Below, piece by piece: positions 32,689 to 42,794 of a stretch of DNA of 64,000 nucleotides. The stretch lies in the NCBI RefSeq assembly GCF_008386395.1, contig NZ_CP043761.1, positions 806,001 through 870,000 on the forward strand, read 5' to 3'. The notes beneath the pieces are model-generated. The model did no database searches. It saw only the letters and a program-made list of their open reading frames with translations, and had not been told where the DNA came from. Source of the stretch: Paenibacillus sp. 37 (lineage in GTDB: Bacteria > Bacillota > Bacilli > Paenibacillales > Paenibacillaceae). How positions within the stretch are numbered: position 1 is the first letter of the stretch; every line of letters starts with the position of its first letter. Made by a program: the position numbers and the translations under genes.

Positions 32689-32736
32689 TCCGGTGTCCGG
32701 AGAAAATGTGATGTTTTCGCGGGTAGCGGATTTTTT
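32689..32736 (+). terminator. Riboswitch-controlled leader terminator before purE
   Basis: TCCG/CGGA, CCG/CGG and GAGAAAAT/ATGTTTTC arms stack around a GTG loop with small internal loops, then six T residues. It lies 87 bp after the aptamer and 73 bp before purE. Confidence 0.78.
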
Positions 32737-32809
32737 CATTTCACACGTAAAATGAATTCATTAATACCTGATGTAATCAAAAAAGCTCAGACGGGAGTTG
32801 GATGTATTC

Positions 32810-33295
32810 ATGTCACTGCAAGTCGCTGTAATTATGGGCAGCAAGTCGGATTGGGAAACGATGAAACATGCGTGCGAGGTGCTGGACGAGCTGGAGATTG
32901 GTTATGAGAAAAAGGTGGTCTCCGCCCATCGTACACCGGATTTGATGTTTGAATACGCAGAGCAAGCAATTGATCGAGGATTCAAGGTGATCATTGCAGG
33001 TGCAGGCGGGGCAGCACATCTACCCGGTATGGTCGCTTCCAAAACGATGCTTCCAGTCATTGGCGTACCGGTTCAATCCAAAGCATTGAACGGTCTCGAT
33101 TCCTTGTTGTCCATTGTTCAGATGCCTGGTGGTATTCCCGTCGCAACTGTAGCGATTGGCAAGGCAGGGGCAACGAATGCCGGATTGCTGGCAGCTCAGA
33201 TGATCGGAGCTTTTGACCCGGATGTCCAACGTCGCTCTGAAGCTCGCCGAGAGCGTATCAAACAAGAAGTACTCGAAAGCAGTGAAGAACTATGA
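32810..33295 (+). CDS. purE: N5-carboxyaminoimidazole ribonucleotide mutase
   Basis: A 161-residue class I PurE that moves the carboxyl group of N5-CAIR to give [13 protein letters not shown] and AHRTPD near the N-terminus, [11 protein letters not shown] and the [17 protein letters not shown] block are all present. The ATG at 32810 has GGGAG 12 bases upstream; an in-frame TTG at 32798 sits directly against that GGGAG and is rejected. It overlaps purK by 4 bp (ATGA). Confidence 0.96.
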   Translation: MSLQVAVIMGSKSDWETMKHACEVLDELEIGYEKKVVSAHRTPDLMFEYAEQAIDRGFKVIIAGAGGAAHLPGMVASKTMLPVIGVPVQSKALNGLDSLLSIVQMPGGIPVATVAIGKAGATNAGLLAAQMIGAFDPDVQRRSEARRERIKQEVLESSEEL

Positions 33296-34494
33296 GTAGT
33301 ACAGGGAACCAATCCGGTATAGCAGGAGAGCTGAAAAATGTTCTGCTACCGGGGAAAACAACCATTGGCATTCTTGGAGGCGGACAGCTGGGACGTATGA
33401 TTACGCTCGCAGGAACGGCAATGGGGTATCGATTCGTTACTCTTGATCCCGCTGCGGATGCACCTTGTGGTCAAGTTGCTCGTCAGATTGAAGCTGATTA
33501 TGACGATGCCAAAGCTGCACTTGAACTGGCTCGGCAATGCGATGTTATTACGTATGAATTCGAAAATGTGGATGCAGAAGTCGCTGGGCTGCTCGAACGT
33601 GAGTCCTACGTTCCGCAAGGAAGTGCGCTACTATACACCACACAACATCGATTACGTGAAAAACGTGCAATTGAAGCCGCTGGAGTAAGAGTTGCACCTT
33701 ATCGGGAGATCACGAGTGGGGATACGATGCTTGCTGCTGTAAGTGAACTTGGCGTGCCATGTGTACTGAAGACGGTGACTGGAGGTTACGATGGCAAAGG
33801 CCAGCGTGTAATTCGGGAAGCGAATGAGGCTGTGGCTTCGTACGAAGAGCTTGCGGCTACTGGTGCGGAACTGGTGTTGGAACAATTCATTAAGTTCGAA
33901 TGCGAGATTTCGGTCGTTGTTGCGCGTAGTACAAATGGGGAGATCAAAACGTTCCCGCCTGCGGAGAACATTCATGTGAATAACATTTTGCATGCTTCAA
34001 TTGTACCGGCTAGAGTTGCCGCAGATATCCAGATTGAAGCGCAAAAGCTGGCAGCAGCGGTAGCAGAATCGATGAAGGCTGTTGGGCTGCTGGCTGTGGA
34101 ACTGTTTGTAGCGTCGGATGGAAGACTGTACGTCAACGAACTGGCACCAAGACCACATAATTCCGGTCACTATACGATGGAAGCTTGTGCGACTTCTCAG
34201 TTCGAACAACATATCCGTGCCATCTGCGGATTACCACTCGGTGACACTTCGTTATTGAGTCCGGTTGTTATGGTCAATGTGCTTGGAGAACATCTGGAAG
34301 GCATTATCGCAAGAACAGGGCAACCTGATGTAGAAGCGATAGACCTCGGTGTGATTCCCAAGCTTCACATATATGGTAAAACCGAAGCAAAAACAGGACG
34401 TAAGATGGGGCATGTGAATCTGCTTTGTCAGGATGTTGAAGAAGGATTGCAATGGATAGAACAAACTAACCTCTGGAGGAATACAAATTCATGA
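33292..34494 (+). CDS. purK: N5-carboxyaminoimidazole ribonucleotide synthetase
   Basis: A 400-residue ATP-grasp enzyme making N5-CAIR from AIR, bicarbonate and [14 protein letters not shown] lies near residue 25, after an N-terminal extension of about 20 residues not usual in PurK; the ATP-grasp core has [11 protein letters not shown] and [14 protein letters not shown]. Start set by the ATGA overlap with purE. It overlaps purB by 4 bp, so purE-K-B are translationally coupled. Confidence 0.96.
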   Translation: MSSTGNQSGIAGELKNVLLPGKTTIGILGGGQLGRMITLAGTAMGYRFVTLDPAADAPCGQVARQIEADYDDAKAALELARQCDVITYEFENVDAEVAGLLERESYVPQGSALLYTTQHRLREKRAIEAAGVRVAPYREITSGDTMLAAVSELGVPCVLKTVTGGYDGKGQRVIREANEAVASYEELAATGAELVLEQFIKFECEISVVVARSTNGEIKTFPPAENIHVNNILHASIVPARVAADIQIEAQKLAAAVAESMKAVGLLAVELFVASDGRLYVNELAPRPHNSGHYTMEACATSQFEQHIRAICGLPLGDTSLLSPVVMVNVLGEHLEGIIARTGQPDVEAIDLGVIPKLHIYGKTEAKTGRKMGHVNLLCQDVEEGLQWIEQTNLWRNTNS

Positions 34495-35789
34495 TTGAAC
34501 GTTATAGCAGACCCGAAATGAGAGCCATCTGGACCGAAGAGAACAAATTCCAATCGTGGCTGGAAGTTGAAATTTGTGCATGTGAGGCGTGGGCCGAACT
34601 GGGTGTAATCCCTAAGGAAGAAGCAGCATTGCTTCGTCAGAACGCATCTTTTGACATCGACCGCATCTATGAGATTGAAAAGGAAACACGTCATGACGTT
34701 ATCGCATTTACACGTACGGTATCTGAAAGTCTGGGTGCGGAGCGGAAATGGGTGCACTACGGACTGACTTCCACAGATGTCGTGGATACGGCTCTGGGTT
34801 ATGTACTGCGTCAAGCGAATGAGATTCTGGAAAAGGATATCGTGAATTTCATTGAAATTCTTCGTGAAAAAGCACTGGCTTATCAGCACACACCAATGAT
34901 GGGACGTACACACGGGGTGCATGCGGAGCCAACAACATTTGGTCTGAAAATGGCGTTGTGGCATGAAGAGATGAAACGGAACCTGGAGCGTTTCCGTCAT
35001 GCAGCAGACAATGTACAATACGGCAAAATCTCAGGCGCAGTAGGAACATACGCGAACATCGATCCGTTTGTTGAAGAGTTTGTCTGCGAGAAGCTGGGCA
35101 CAAAGCCAGCGCCAATCTCGACTCAAACATTGCAACGTGACCGTCACGCAGAATATATGGCTACACTGGCGTTGATCGCAACGTCCTTGGACAAGTTTGC
35201 TACAGAGGTACGTGCACTGCAGAAGAGTGAGTTCCGTGAAGTGGAAGAAGCTTTTGCAAAAGGTCAAAAAGGATCTTCAGCAATGCCGCACAAGCGTAAC
35301 CCAATTGGTAGTGAAAACATCTCTGGCTTGTCCCGCGTCATTCGCGGACATATGGTATCGGCATACGAGAACGTAACGCTCTGGCATGAACGCGACATCT
35401 CGCACTCTTCCGTAGAACGTATCATTCTGCCGGATGCAACGATGCTGCTGAACTACATGCTGAATCGTTTTGGTAACATCGTGAAGAACCTGACGGTTTT
35501 CCCTGAAAACATGAAACGCAACATGGAGCGCACCTACGGGGTACCATTCTCCGGTCGCATCATGACAAAGCTGATCGACAAAGGTTTCAGCCGCGAGCAA
35601 GCATACGATACCGTTCAACCACGTGCGATGCAAGCATGGGAAGAACAACGTCAGTTCCAGGATATCGTGAAATCCACACCGGAAATCACCGAAGTGTTGA
35701 ACGCAGAAGAAATCGCAGATGCATTCAACCCGTCATGGCATCTGAAGCACGTAGACACCATCTTCAAAAAGCTCGGCTTGAACGATTAA
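34491..35789 (+). CDS. purB: Adenylosuccinate lyase
   Basis: A 432-residue homotetrameric lyase acting twice: on SAICAR to release fumarate and on adenylosuccinate to give AMP. The signature [16 protein letters not shown], the catalytic TxxH region [14 protein letters not shown], and [12 protein letters not shown] are present. Full length. It is followed by a 378 bp gap holding one half and one full copy of the hairpin repeat, then purC. Confidence 0.97.
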   Translation: MIERYSRPEMRAIWTEENKFQSWLEVEICACEAWAELGVIPKEEAALLRQNASFDIDRIYEIEKETRHDVIAFTRTVSESLGAERKWVHYGLTSTDVVDTALGYVLRQANEILEKDIVNFIEILREKALAYQHTPMMGRTHGVHAEPTTFGLKMALWHEEMKRNLERFRHAADNVQYGKISGAVGTYANIDPFVEEFVCEKLGTKPAPISTQTLQRDRHAEYMATLALIATSLDKFATEVRALQKSEFREVEEAFAKGQKGSSAMPHKRNPIGSENISGLSRVIRGHMVSAYENVTLWHERDISHSSVERIILPDATMLLNYMLNRFGNIVKNLTVFPENMKRNMERTYGVPFSGRIMTKLIDKGFSREQAYDTVQPRAMQAWEEQRQFQDIVKSTPEITEVLNAEEIADAFNPSWHLKHVDTIFKKLGLND

Positions 35790-35835
35790 TATATAACTCC
35801 CATAAGGCTATAGCGCAGAATGATGGTTTTGCAGG

Positions 35836-35872
35836 GAACGCAGAGGACAGAAATAAGCTGAAGAAGCGAACC
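35836..35872 (+). repeat. Half copy of the long-hairpin repeat (left arm)
   Basis: AACGCAGAGGACAGAAATAAG and CTGAAGAAGCGAA follow the left-arm consensus of the repeat seen at 49608 and 56538. The matching right arm is missing; a diverged GCGCCTTTATC at about 35913 may be its inner remnant. Confidence 0.6.
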
Positions 35873-35973
35873 TAAACGTTTCTGATAGAAAGCTACTTCG
35901 GAAGCATACGCTGCGCCTTTATCAAGCTTGGAACAAGTTTTTCTAACTAAAGTATAGGTTGATTATGTGTTCA

Positions 35974-36103
35974 CGCTGGAACGGAGAAGGTAGAAAAAAC
36001 CTGGAGAAACGAAGTGTTCGCCTTTATTCCCGGATTTTAACCCTTTGAAAGTAAGATTAAAAAATCCGGGAATAACAGCGATCGAAAGGTTGTTCTGCAT
36101 TCG
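35974..36103 (+). repeat. Long-hairpin intergenic repeat, copy A
   Basis: 130 bp between purB and purC. Left arm: ACCTGG, GAAACGAAGTGTTCGCCTTTAT, then inner stem TTCCCGGATTTT; right arm AAAATCCGGGAA, then AACAGCGATCGAAAGG and TTGTTCTG. The arms pair through most of their length with a CT/CA internal loop next to the inner stem. The loop is about 20 bases. No coding potential. Confidence 0.85.
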
Positions 36104-36167
36104 GAGTGGCCCGCGTGATGAGGGGAATTGAACTTATATTTTACATCTCCTGAAAGAAGGTGAGCCC

Positions 36168-37040
36168 ATGGCACTGTCCACTGCGGCAGATCTCGTTAAA
36201 GCACCTCTGTTATATAAAGGAAAAGTACGTGAATTGTACGATCTGGGTGAACATTTTCTGATCGTGGTTACCGACCGAATCTCGGCTTTTGATTACGTGC
36301 TGGACCCGGCAGTTCCCGAGAAAGGAAACGTACTGAACAAACTCAGCAGTTTCTGGTTTGAACTGACAGGCAGCATGATGGAGAATCACGTGGTTCATAC
36401 CGATGTGAATCAATTGGGTGATCTCGTCACAGACCCAGAATTGCTCAAAGACCGCATCATGGTAACCCGCAAAGCAGAACGCATTGATATTGAATGTGTT
36501 GTGCGTGGATACATCACTGGTGGTGGATGGAGACAATACGAGACGAGCGGTGAAGTGAATGGCATTAAACTGCCTGACGGACTTCGCAAGAACGCCAAAC
36601 TCGAAGTTCCCATTTTCACCCCGGCAGCCAAAAACGATGTTGGTCATGATGAAGACATCCCAATGGATCGCATGAAAGAACTGGTGGGAGACGCACTCGC
36701 AGTTGAGCTTCAGGAAAAAAGCCTGCGACTGTACGAATTCGCCCGTGATTACTGTGATCAGCGTGGCATCATTCTGGCAGACTGCAAATTCGAGTTCGGT
36801 ATCGTGGACGGCAAGGTGATCCTGATTGACGAAATCTTCACGCCAGATGCTTCACGCTTCTGGGCCAAAGAGAATTATGAACTCGACATCGAGATTGACA
36901 GCATGGATAAAGAGCCAGTGCGCACCTATCTCGCTGGAACCGATTGGGACAAGAACAGCAAACCTGATCCACTCCCGCAAGAGGTAGTTGAAGCAACAAC
37001 CGCAAGATACGTCGATATTTATAATCGTTTAACGAAATAA
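36168..37040 (+). CDS. purC: SAICAR synthetase
   Basis: A 290-residue enzyme joining CAIR and aspartate with ATP to SAICAR. YKGKVRELYDLGEHFLIVVT and DRISAFDYVL at the N-terminus, then ECVVRGYITGGGWR and LADCKFEFG, ILIDEIFTPDASRFW are PurC signatures. AGAAGGTGAG lies about 5 bases before the ATG. It is flanked on both sides by copies of the hairpin repeat. The length is that of the longer PurC type with a C-terminal extension rather than the 240-residue Bacillus form. Confidence 0.96.
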   Translation: MALSTAADLVKAPLLYKGKVRELYDLGEHFLIVVTDRISAFDYVLDPAVPEKGNVLNKLSSFWFELTGSMMENHVVHTDVNQLGDLVTDPELLKDRIMVTRKAERIDIECVVRGYITGGGWRQYETSGEVNGIKLPDGLRKNAKLEVPIFTPAAKNDVGHDEDIPMDRMKELVGDALAVELQEKSLRLYEFARDYCDQRGIILADCKFEFGIVDGKVILIDEIFTPDASRFWAKENYELDIEIDSMDKEPVRTYLAGTDWDKNSKPDPLPQEVVEATTARYVDIYNRLTK

Positions 37041-37052
37041 TAAAGTTTAACG

Positions 37053-37189
37053 TTTGAGCGCGAGCTACGGGAAAGTTTGGCTTTCGATCGCTGTTGCCCC
37101 CGGAATGTTCTGATCGTATCCTTTTTTCAAAAGGAAACATTCCGGTTGCAAAGGCGAGCACTTCGTTTCTCTAGCTCAAATCTTTCCCT
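37053..37189 (-). repeat. Long-hairpin intergenic repeat, copy B (inverted)
   Basis: About 137 bp, in opposite orientation to the other copies. Read on the minus strand: outer GGGAAAG/CTTTCCC, GAAACGAAGTGCTCGCCTTTGC, inner stem CCGGAATGTT; then AACATTCCGG and GCAACAGCGATCGAAAG. The inner stem sequence differs from that of copies A, D and E on both sides and still pairs perfectly. Confidence 0.85.
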
Positions 37190-37314
37190 CCGCCAGTGTT
37201 CAAACTGGTGGGTGAGGCAATTAAAGAACAAAGACTTCTATTAAACAGGAAGTCTATAAATAGTAAAACAGTATAGTTACTCATGTAACGTAAAGACCAT
37301 TCACCGTTTCCACG

Positions 37315-37336
37315 TAATGGTCAGTCTAGACCATTA
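37315..37336. repeat. Perfect small inverted repeat between purC and purS
   Basis: TAATGGTC-AGTCTA-GACCATTA, an 8 bp perfect stem. A GTTAC-TCAT-GTAAC stem lies just upstream (37276-37289) and CCGCCAGT/ACTGGTGG near 37190-37213. None is followed by T residues. The 554 bp gap 37041-37594 holds these plus repeat copies B and C and no gene. Confidence 0.6.
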
Positions 37337-37394
37337 CACACCGTGCAATGTAAAAGGTTTAGGCCTTTAAAAAAACGTCGCATGGACTAGCGGA

Positions 37395-37518
37395 GGGGCG
37401 GAATTGTTCTTAAAGGAGCGAAGCGTTCGCCTTTGTCCCCGGGTTTTGACCGCAAAGCGGGCCAAAACAATCCAAAAAACCTGGGGACAACAAGCGACCG
37501 GAAAGAACAATCCGCCCC
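37395..37518 (+). repeat. Long-hairpin intergenic repeat, copy C
   Basis: 124 bp. An almost perfect outer stem, GGGGCGGAATTGTTCTT with AAAGAACAATCCGCCCC (one bulged base), encloses AGGAGCGAAGCGTTCGCCTTTGT, inner stem CCCCGGGTTTT, loop, AAAACCTGGGG and ACAACAAGCGACCGG. Outer and inner stems differ in sequence from the other copies yet pair. Confidence 0.87.
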
Positions 37519-37594
37519 GGAGCAAGCTCCACACCCCTTTTTTAACAGCATAAAGCATTTATCCCGTTCATTACTGAGGAGGAACATAAGGATC

Positions 37595-37840
37595 ATGATC
37601 AAAGCAACCGTATATGTCACTATTAAGCAAAGCGTACTCGACCCGCAAGGCGTAGCTGTTCAAGGAGCCCTGCATTCAATGGGATTCAACGAAGTGGAAA
37701 GTGTACGGATCGGTAAAGTCATGGAACTGAACCTGGATACAACAGATCGTGCGGAAGCGGAGAAACGTTTGAAAGTCATGTGTGAAAAGCTGCTGGCCAA
37801 CACCGTTGTTGAAGATTACCGCTACGAATTGGAGGGTTAA
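37595..37840 (+). CDS. purS: FGAM synthase subunit PurS
   Basis: An 81-residue small subunit of the three-part formylglycinamidine ribonucleotide synthase, needed to channel ammonia from PurQ to Pur[22 protein letters not shown] and [12 protein letters not shown] are typical. The ATG at 37595 has GAGGAGG about 12 bases before it; the open frame reaches back into repeat copy C but has no start signal there. Confidence 0.95.
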   Translation: MIKATVYVTIKQSVLDPQGVAVQGALHSMGFNEVESVRIGKVMELNLDTTDRAEAEKRLKVMCEKLLANTVVEDYRYELEG

Positions 37841-37844
37841 TCTC

Positions 37845-38534
37845 ATGAAATTTGCAGTTCTTGTGTTCCCTGGCTCCAACTGTGACATCGACTGTTACAA
37901 GGCAGTGGAAGATGCGATTGGACAAGAGGTTGATTATGTATGGCACACGGCTACAGATCTTTCGGCTTATGATTGTATTTTAGTTCCGGGTGGTTTCTCT
38001 TATGGTGACTACTTGCGTTGCGGAGCAATTTCCCGCTTTGCACCGGTAATGAACGAGGTAGCGAAAGCTGCTGAACAAGGTAAATATATTTTGGGTATTT
38101 GCAACGGATTCCAGATCCTGACGGAAGCGGGATTGCTTCCAGGTGCATTGATTCGTAATACTTCCCTGAAATTCCGTTGTCACGATACGGTATTGAAAGT
38201 GGCGAATGCAGATACACCATTTACACGTGACTATGCACCCGGTGAAGAGATTATCATCCCGATTGCTCACGGCGAAGGCAACTATTATTGCGACGAGGAG
38301 ACGCTCGCGAGTCTGCAAGCGAACAACCAGATCGTATTTACGTATGGTACCAACCCTAACGGTTCCTTGGGTGATATTGCAGGAGTTTGTAACGAGGCTG
38401 GAAACGTGGTCGGCATGATGCCGCATCCAGAGCGTGCAGTGGATTCACTGTTTGGTTCGGAAGACGGCAAACGTATGTTTACATCTATTTTGAAAGCATG
38501 GAGGGATCGGCATGACGCAGCAGCTATCCGCTAA
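37845..38534 (+). CDS. purQ: FGAM synthase glutaminase subunit PurQ
   Basis: A 229-residue class I glutamine amidotransferase supplying ammonia to Pur[24 protein letters not shown], the catalytic Cys in GICNGFQIL and MMPHPERAV are present. Its GGAGGG lies in the last codons of purS, so translation is coupled; the start is the ATG at 37845. It overlaps purL by 23 bp. Confidence 0.96.
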   Translation: MKFAVLVFPGSNCDIDCYKAVEDAIGQEVDYVWHTATDLSAYDCILVPGGFSYGDYLRCGAISRFAPVMNEVAKAAEQGKYILGICNGFQILTEAGLLPGALIRNTSLKFRCHDTVLKVANADTPFTRDYAPGEEIIIPIAHGEGNYYCDEETLASLQANNQIVFTYGTNPNGSLGDIAGVCNEAGNVVGMMPHPERAVDSLFGSEDGKRMFTSILKAWRDRHDAAAIR

Positions 38535-40755
38535 GGAACCAACAGCAGAACAGGTCGCAGAACATAAACTTTACGCACAAATGGGCGTATCTGACAGCGA
38601 GTATGAGCTGATCTGTGAGTTCATGGGCCGCAAGCCAAACTACACGGAAATTGGTGTGTTCAGTGTAATGTGGTCTGAGCATTGTGCTTATAAAAACTCC
38701 AAGCCATTGCTGCGCCGTTTCCCAACCACTGGACCACGTGTCCTGATGGGACCTGGTGAAGGTGCCGGTATCGTGGATATCGGTGATAACCAGGCCGTTG
38801 TATTCAAAATTGAAAGCCATAACCATCCTTCCGCGGTTGAGCCTTATCAAGGTGCGGCAACAGGTGTGGGCGGCATTATCCGTGATATTTTCTCCATGGG
38901 TGCAAGACCGGTAGCAATACTGAACTCCCTGCGTTTCGGTAAGCTGGAGAGTGATCGCGTTAAATATTTGTTCGAACATGTGGTAGCGGGTATTGCTGGA
39001 TACGGTAACTGTATCGGTATTCCTACCGTTGGTGGCGAAGTGATGTTTGATGAGAGCTATGAAGGCAATCCGCTGGTTAACGCCATGTGTGTGGGTCTGA
39101 TTGATCATGACAAGATCCAGCGCGGTGTAGCTAAAGGTGTAGGTAACCCAGTCTATTATGTTGGGCCACCGACAGGCCGCGATGGTATTCATGGAGCAAC
39201 CTTTGCATCGGTTGAACTGACGGAAGAATCCGAGTCCCAACGGACAGCGGTTCAGGTCGGTGACCCGTTTATGGAGAAACTGGTGATGGAATCTTGTCTG
39301 GAATTGATCGACACGGGCATCGTGCTCGGAATTCAGGATATGGGTGCTGCGGGTCTGACATGTTCGAGTGCAGAGATGGCAAGTAAAGCGGGTAACGGTC
39401 TGGAACTGTATCTGGATCAGGTACCACAGCGTGAAGAAGGCATGACCCCTTACGAGATGATGTTGTCTGAGTCCCAAGAACGGATGTTGTTCGTTGTTGA
39501 GCCGAAGGATGAGGCGCAGGCGATGGAAATCTTTGAACGTTGGGGCGTAATCTGTGCCAAAGTTGGTAAAGTAACGGATGACGGCCGTCTGAAATTGATC
39601 CACCACGGCGAAGTGGTCGGAGATATGCCGGTAACGGCTTTGGTTGACGAATGTCCAGTCTATGACAAACCTTCTTCTGTACCTGCCTACTACGAGCAAA
39701 GTGCTTCCATCGACACGCTTCGTTACGACGAAGTGTCGGATCTCGGCGGAGCGCTGAAACAAGTGCTGGCTTCACCAACAGTAGCAAGTAAAAAATGGAT
39801 TTATGATCAATACGACTACATGGTGCGTACAAGCACTGCTGTTCGTCCAGGTTCGGATGCGGCTGTAGTTACGATTCGTGGCACACGCAAAGGTCTCGCA
39901 ATGACAACGGACTGTAACGGACGTTATGTGTATCTTGATCCTGAAGTTGGCGGACGGATTGCCGTGAGTGAAGCTGCGCGTAACATTGTATGTTCTGGTG
40001 CAGAGCCACTGGCAATTACGGACAACCTGAACTTTGGTAACCCGGAGAAGCCGGATATTTTCTGGCAAATGGAGAAAGCGGTAGACGGTATGGCAGAAGC
40101 TTGCCGTGTGCTGGATACACCGGTAATCGGTGGTAACGTAAGTCTGTATAACGAAAACGCCAAAGGCTCCATCTATCCAACGCCAGTTGTCGGTATGGTA
40201 GGTCTCGTTCATGATACGGATCATATCACGACACAAGCATTCAAATCCGAAGGTGATGTGATCATCCTCCTCGGTGAGACAAAAGCTGAACTAGGCGGTA
40301 GCGAGCTGCAATACGCGGTTCATGGTCAAACGGAAGGTCGTCCACCAGAACTGAATTTGCAAACGGAAAAAGCGTTGCTGGGAACCGTGCTGGAAGCTAT
40401 TCAATCCGGTCTCGTTCGCTCTGCACATGACTTGTCTGAAGGTGGCTTGGCTGTAGCACTCGCAGAGTCTTGTATCAGCGGTAACGTAGGAGCACAGGTG
40501 AATGTGGAGACTGCACTGCGTGCAGATCACGCCCTGTTCAGTGAGAGTCAATCCCGTATCTTGTTGTCGGCTACGCCAGAGCAAGCGGGTAAACTTGAAG
40601 CATTTGTACGTGAGCGTGGTGTACCTGTAGCTGTGATTGGACGTGTAGAAGGAAGTAACCTGACGATTGAATTGAACGGAACATCAGCCGTGAGCGAACC
40701 TGTAGGAGGTTTGGCTCAGGTCTGGGAGGATGCGATTCCATGTCTCATGAACTGA
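38512..40755 (+). CDS. purL: FGAM synthase large subunit PurL
   Basis: A 747-residue ATP-dependent amidotransferase subunit turning FGAR into FGAM, of the small PurL type that works with PurS and Pur[48 protein letters not shown] and [11 protein letters not shown] are hallmarks. ATGGAGGG precedes the ATG by about 6 bases, inside purQ. It overlaps purF by 16 bp. Confidence 0.97.
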   Translation: MTQQLSAKEPTAEQVAEHKLYAQMGVSDSEYELICEFMGRKPNYTEIGVFSVMWSEHCAYKNSKPLLRRFPTTGPRVLMGPGEGAGIVDIGDNQAVVFKIESHNHPSAVEPYQGAATGVGGIIRDIFSMGARPVAILNSLRFGKLESDRVKYLFEHVVAGIAGYGNCIGIPTVGGEVMFDESYEGNPLVNAMCVGLIDHDKIQRGVAKGVGNPVYYVGPPTGRDGIHGATFASVELTEESESQRTAVQVGDPFMEKLVMESCLELIDTGIVLGIQDMGAAGLTCSSAEMASKAGNGLELYLDQVPQREEGMTPYEMMLSESQERMLFVVEPKDEAQAMEIFERWGVICAKVGKVTDDGRLKLIHHGEVVGDMPVTALVDECPVYDKPSSVPAYYEQSASIDTLRYDEVSDLGGALKQVLASPTVASKKWIYDQYDYMVRTSTAVRPGSDAAVVTIRGTRKGLAMTTDCNGRYVYLDPEVGGRIAVSEAARNIVCSGAEPLAITDNLNFGNPEKPDIFWQMEKAVDGMAEACRVLDTPVIGGNVSLYNENAKGSIYPTPVVGMVGLVHDTDHITTQAFKSEGDVIILLGETKAELGGSELQYAVHGQTEGRPPELNLQTEKALLGTVLEAIQSGLVRSAHDLSEGGLAVALAESCISGNVGAQVNVETALRADHALFSESQSRILLSATPEQAGKLEAFVRERGVPVAVIGRVEGSNLTIELNGTSAVSEPVGGLAQVWEDAIPCLMN

Positions 40756-42218
40756 TGACAGGACCGTTGTGGACAGGCGATTATTATAATGAAGGGTCCG
40801 GCAAGGAAGGACTCGACAAACTGAAGGAAGAATGCGGCGTGTTCGGGGTGTACAGACACCCTGATGCGGCTTCGCTCTCCTATTATGGACTGCATGCGCT
40901 CCAACATCGGGGCGAAGAAAGTGCAGGCATGTGTGTGAGTGATGGCAGCCAGTTTAACTATCATCGTGGCATGGGTCTGGTGAAAGAAGTGTTCACCAAA
41001 GATCTGATGCAGACGTTAACCGGGGATATTTCCATTGGACATGTCCGTTATTCAACAAGTGGTGACAGTAAACTGACGAACGCACAGCCACTGGTATTCA
41101 AATACCGTGATGGCGATTTGGCAGTAGCAACCAACGGAAACATTGTGAATGCACCAACGATCCGGCGTGAGCTGGAGCAGAGCGGTTCCATTTTCCAAAC
41201 AACAAGTGATACCGAGGTTATTGCGCATCTGATTGCACGTTCCTCCAAAGGGCTTGTGGAAGCGGCAAAAGAGGCATTCCAGCGCATTGTTGGCGGTTAT
41301 GCGTTTCTGATCATGACCAATGACAAGCTGCTCGTAGCTTCCGATCCACACGGACTTCGTCCGCTCACGATGGGTAAGCTCGGAGATGCGTATCTGTTTG
41401 CATCCGAGACGTGTGCGCTGGAAACAATTGGTGCAGAGTTAATTCGTGATATTGAACCCGGTGAACTGCTTGTGTTGGATGCAGATGGACTGCATGAAGA
41501 TCGCTTCGATCATCACAAACACCGCAAGGCATTATGTGCGATGGAATATATATATTTTGCTCGTCCGGATAGTGATATGAATGGTGCGAACCAACATGCT
41601 GCCCGTAAACGGATGGGAAGCCGCATGGCGATTGAGTCGTTTGTGGATGCGGACTTGGTTACGGGGGTACCAGATTCCAGCATCTCGGCGGCGATTGGAT
41701 ATGCTGAACAGACAGGTATTCCGTATGAGATGGGTATGATCAAGAACAAATACACCGGACGTACATTTATCCAGCCAAGTCAGGAATTGCGGGAGCAGGG
41801 CGTGAAGATGAAGCTGAGCGCCGTGCGTCGCGTTGTGGAAGGCAAACGTGTGGTTATGATTGACGACTCCATCGTACGGGGAACGACCTCCCGGCGGATC
41901 GTGAACATGCTGCGTGATGCAGGAGCAACGGAAGTTCATGTACGCATTACATCGCCACCTTTCAAAAACCCTTGTTTCTATGGCATTGATACACCGGACA
42001 GCCGCGAATTGATCGCCTCACAGCTGTCGGTGGAAGAAATCTGTCGTGAAATTAATGCGGACTCCTTGGAGTTCCTCAGTCCCGATGGACTGATTGCATC
42101 CATTCAGGGAGATAATCAGGATGATCCCAAGGGCGGGCTTTGCCTCGCATGTTTTGATAATGATTACCCAACCCGCCTCGACTTTGGCGGCGAAGAAAAA
42201 TTCGGTTGCAGCTGTTAA
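40740..42218 (+). CDS. purF: Amidophosphoribosyltransferase
   Basis: A 492-residue enzyme for the first step, PRPP plus glutamine to phosphoribosylamine. C32 in [11 protein letters not shown] should become the N-terminal nucleophile after propeptide removal, which makes the propeptide 31 residues, longer than the 11 of Bacillus subtilis. The PRPP motif is [14 protein letters not shown]. Cysteines for the Fe-S cluster of the Bacillus type are seen ([20 protein letters not shown]). GGGAGG lies 10 bases before the ATG, inside purL. Confidence 0.96.
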   Translation: MSHELMTGPLWTGDYYNEGSGKEGLDKLKEECGVFGVYRHPDAASLSYYGLHALQHRGEESAGMCVSDGSQFNYHRGMGLVKEVFTKDLMQTLTGDISIGHVRYSTSGDSKLTNAQPLVFKYRDGDLAVATNGNIVNAPTIRRELEQSGSIFQTTSDTEVIAHLIARSSKGLVEAAKEAFQRIVGGYAFLIMTNDKLLVASDPHGLRPLTMGKLGDAYLFASETCALETIGAELIRDIEPGELLVLDADGLHEDRFDHHKHRKALCAMEYIYFARPDSDMNGANQHAARKRMGSRMAIESFVDADLVTGVPDSSISAAIGYAEQTGIPYEMGMIKNKYTGRTFIQPSQELREQGVKMKLSAVRRVVEGKRVVMIDDSIVRGTTSRRIVNMLRDAGATEVHVRITSPPFKNPCFYGIDTPDSRELIASQLSVEEICREINADSLEFLSPDGLIASIQGDNQDDPKGGLCLACFDNDYPTRLDFGGEEKFGCSC

Positions 42219-42221
42219 TGC

Positions 42222-42665
42222 ATGCGGATGAGAAAGAGTTATAACGAAGGTGACGTGTTCTTGATTCCGATGAAGGATGGCCGATTTGCGGTATGCCAGG
42301 TGGTATGCACACTTAAAGGTCGTTTTAAAAAGACATTTTCGTTCGGCGTGATGAGCATTCAGCGTGACGAAACCGAAAAGTTGGAAGATGGCGATTTTCT
42401 CTTCTATTCTTATGGGAACCGTAGAAGCAACGTTATATTCACTTCTCCGGCCAATATCCGAAACGGATCGTGGAGGATCGTGGGTAACACACCTTTGACG
42501 CCCGAAAAGGAAAAGCTGAAAGTGTTTCAGTGTGCCGGACATTTATACTGCGGTGATGAGTACATTCGTAACCTCCCGATAGAAGAGTATAGTCAGTTTA
42601 ATACGCTCGGCGTGGCTGGGTTTGAATTGGTACAAAACCATCTGTTAGAGATGGAGCAAGGATAG
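42222..42665 (+). CDS. Imm26-like protein inside the purine operon
   Basis: A 147-residue protein starting four bases after purF. The opening SYNEGDVFLIPMKDGRFAVCQVV and the GVMSIQRD and FTSPANIRNGSWRIVGN stretches resemble the Imm26 fold of polymorphic-toxin immunity proteins. No toxin gene is near. The ribosome binding site is weak for either ATG (42222 or 42228), so it may depend on translation of purF. It is not part of the known purine pathway; the family call is from pattern recognition and should be tested by a profile search. Confidence 0.62.
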   Translation: MRMRKSYNEGDVFLIPMKDGRFAVCQVVCTLKGRFKKTFSFGVMSIQRDETEKLEDGDFLFYSYGNRRSNVIFTSPANIRNGSWRIVGNTPLTPEKEKLKVFQCAGHLYCGDEYIRNLPIEEYSQFNTLGVAGFELVQNHLLEMEQG

Positions 42666-42688
42666 GTAGGTTGAACTTAACATAGACA

Positions 42689-42735
42689 CGATAAAAGCTG
42701 GAGATAACGGCAATCGAAAGGTTGTCCAGTCATCG
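42689..42735 (+). repeat. Miniature copy of the long-hairpin repeat (copy F)
   Basis: 47 bp before purM: CGATAA then CTGGAGATAACGGCAATCG, AAAGGTTGTCCAG and TCATCG. It keeps the outer CGAT/ATCG ends and nearly the whole right arm of copies D and E, while the inner left arm and loop are deleted. CTGGA/TCCAG still closes a small stem. Confidence 0.75.
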
Positions 42736-42794
42736 AAGAGGTACGTGTTAATACGCTGGTTCAATTTTTATAAGATACGAAGGGTGTGATGGTT

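Noticed and set aside
37433..37594. Upstream extension of purS into repeat copy C
   Set aside because: The extension is repeat sequence without homology; the ATG at 37595 has a good site and gives the normal PurS length.
38524..39762. 412-codon frame antisense to purL
   Set aside because: Shadow of a strongly conserved gene; no ribosome site and a His/Cys/Trp-rich chain unlike a real protein.
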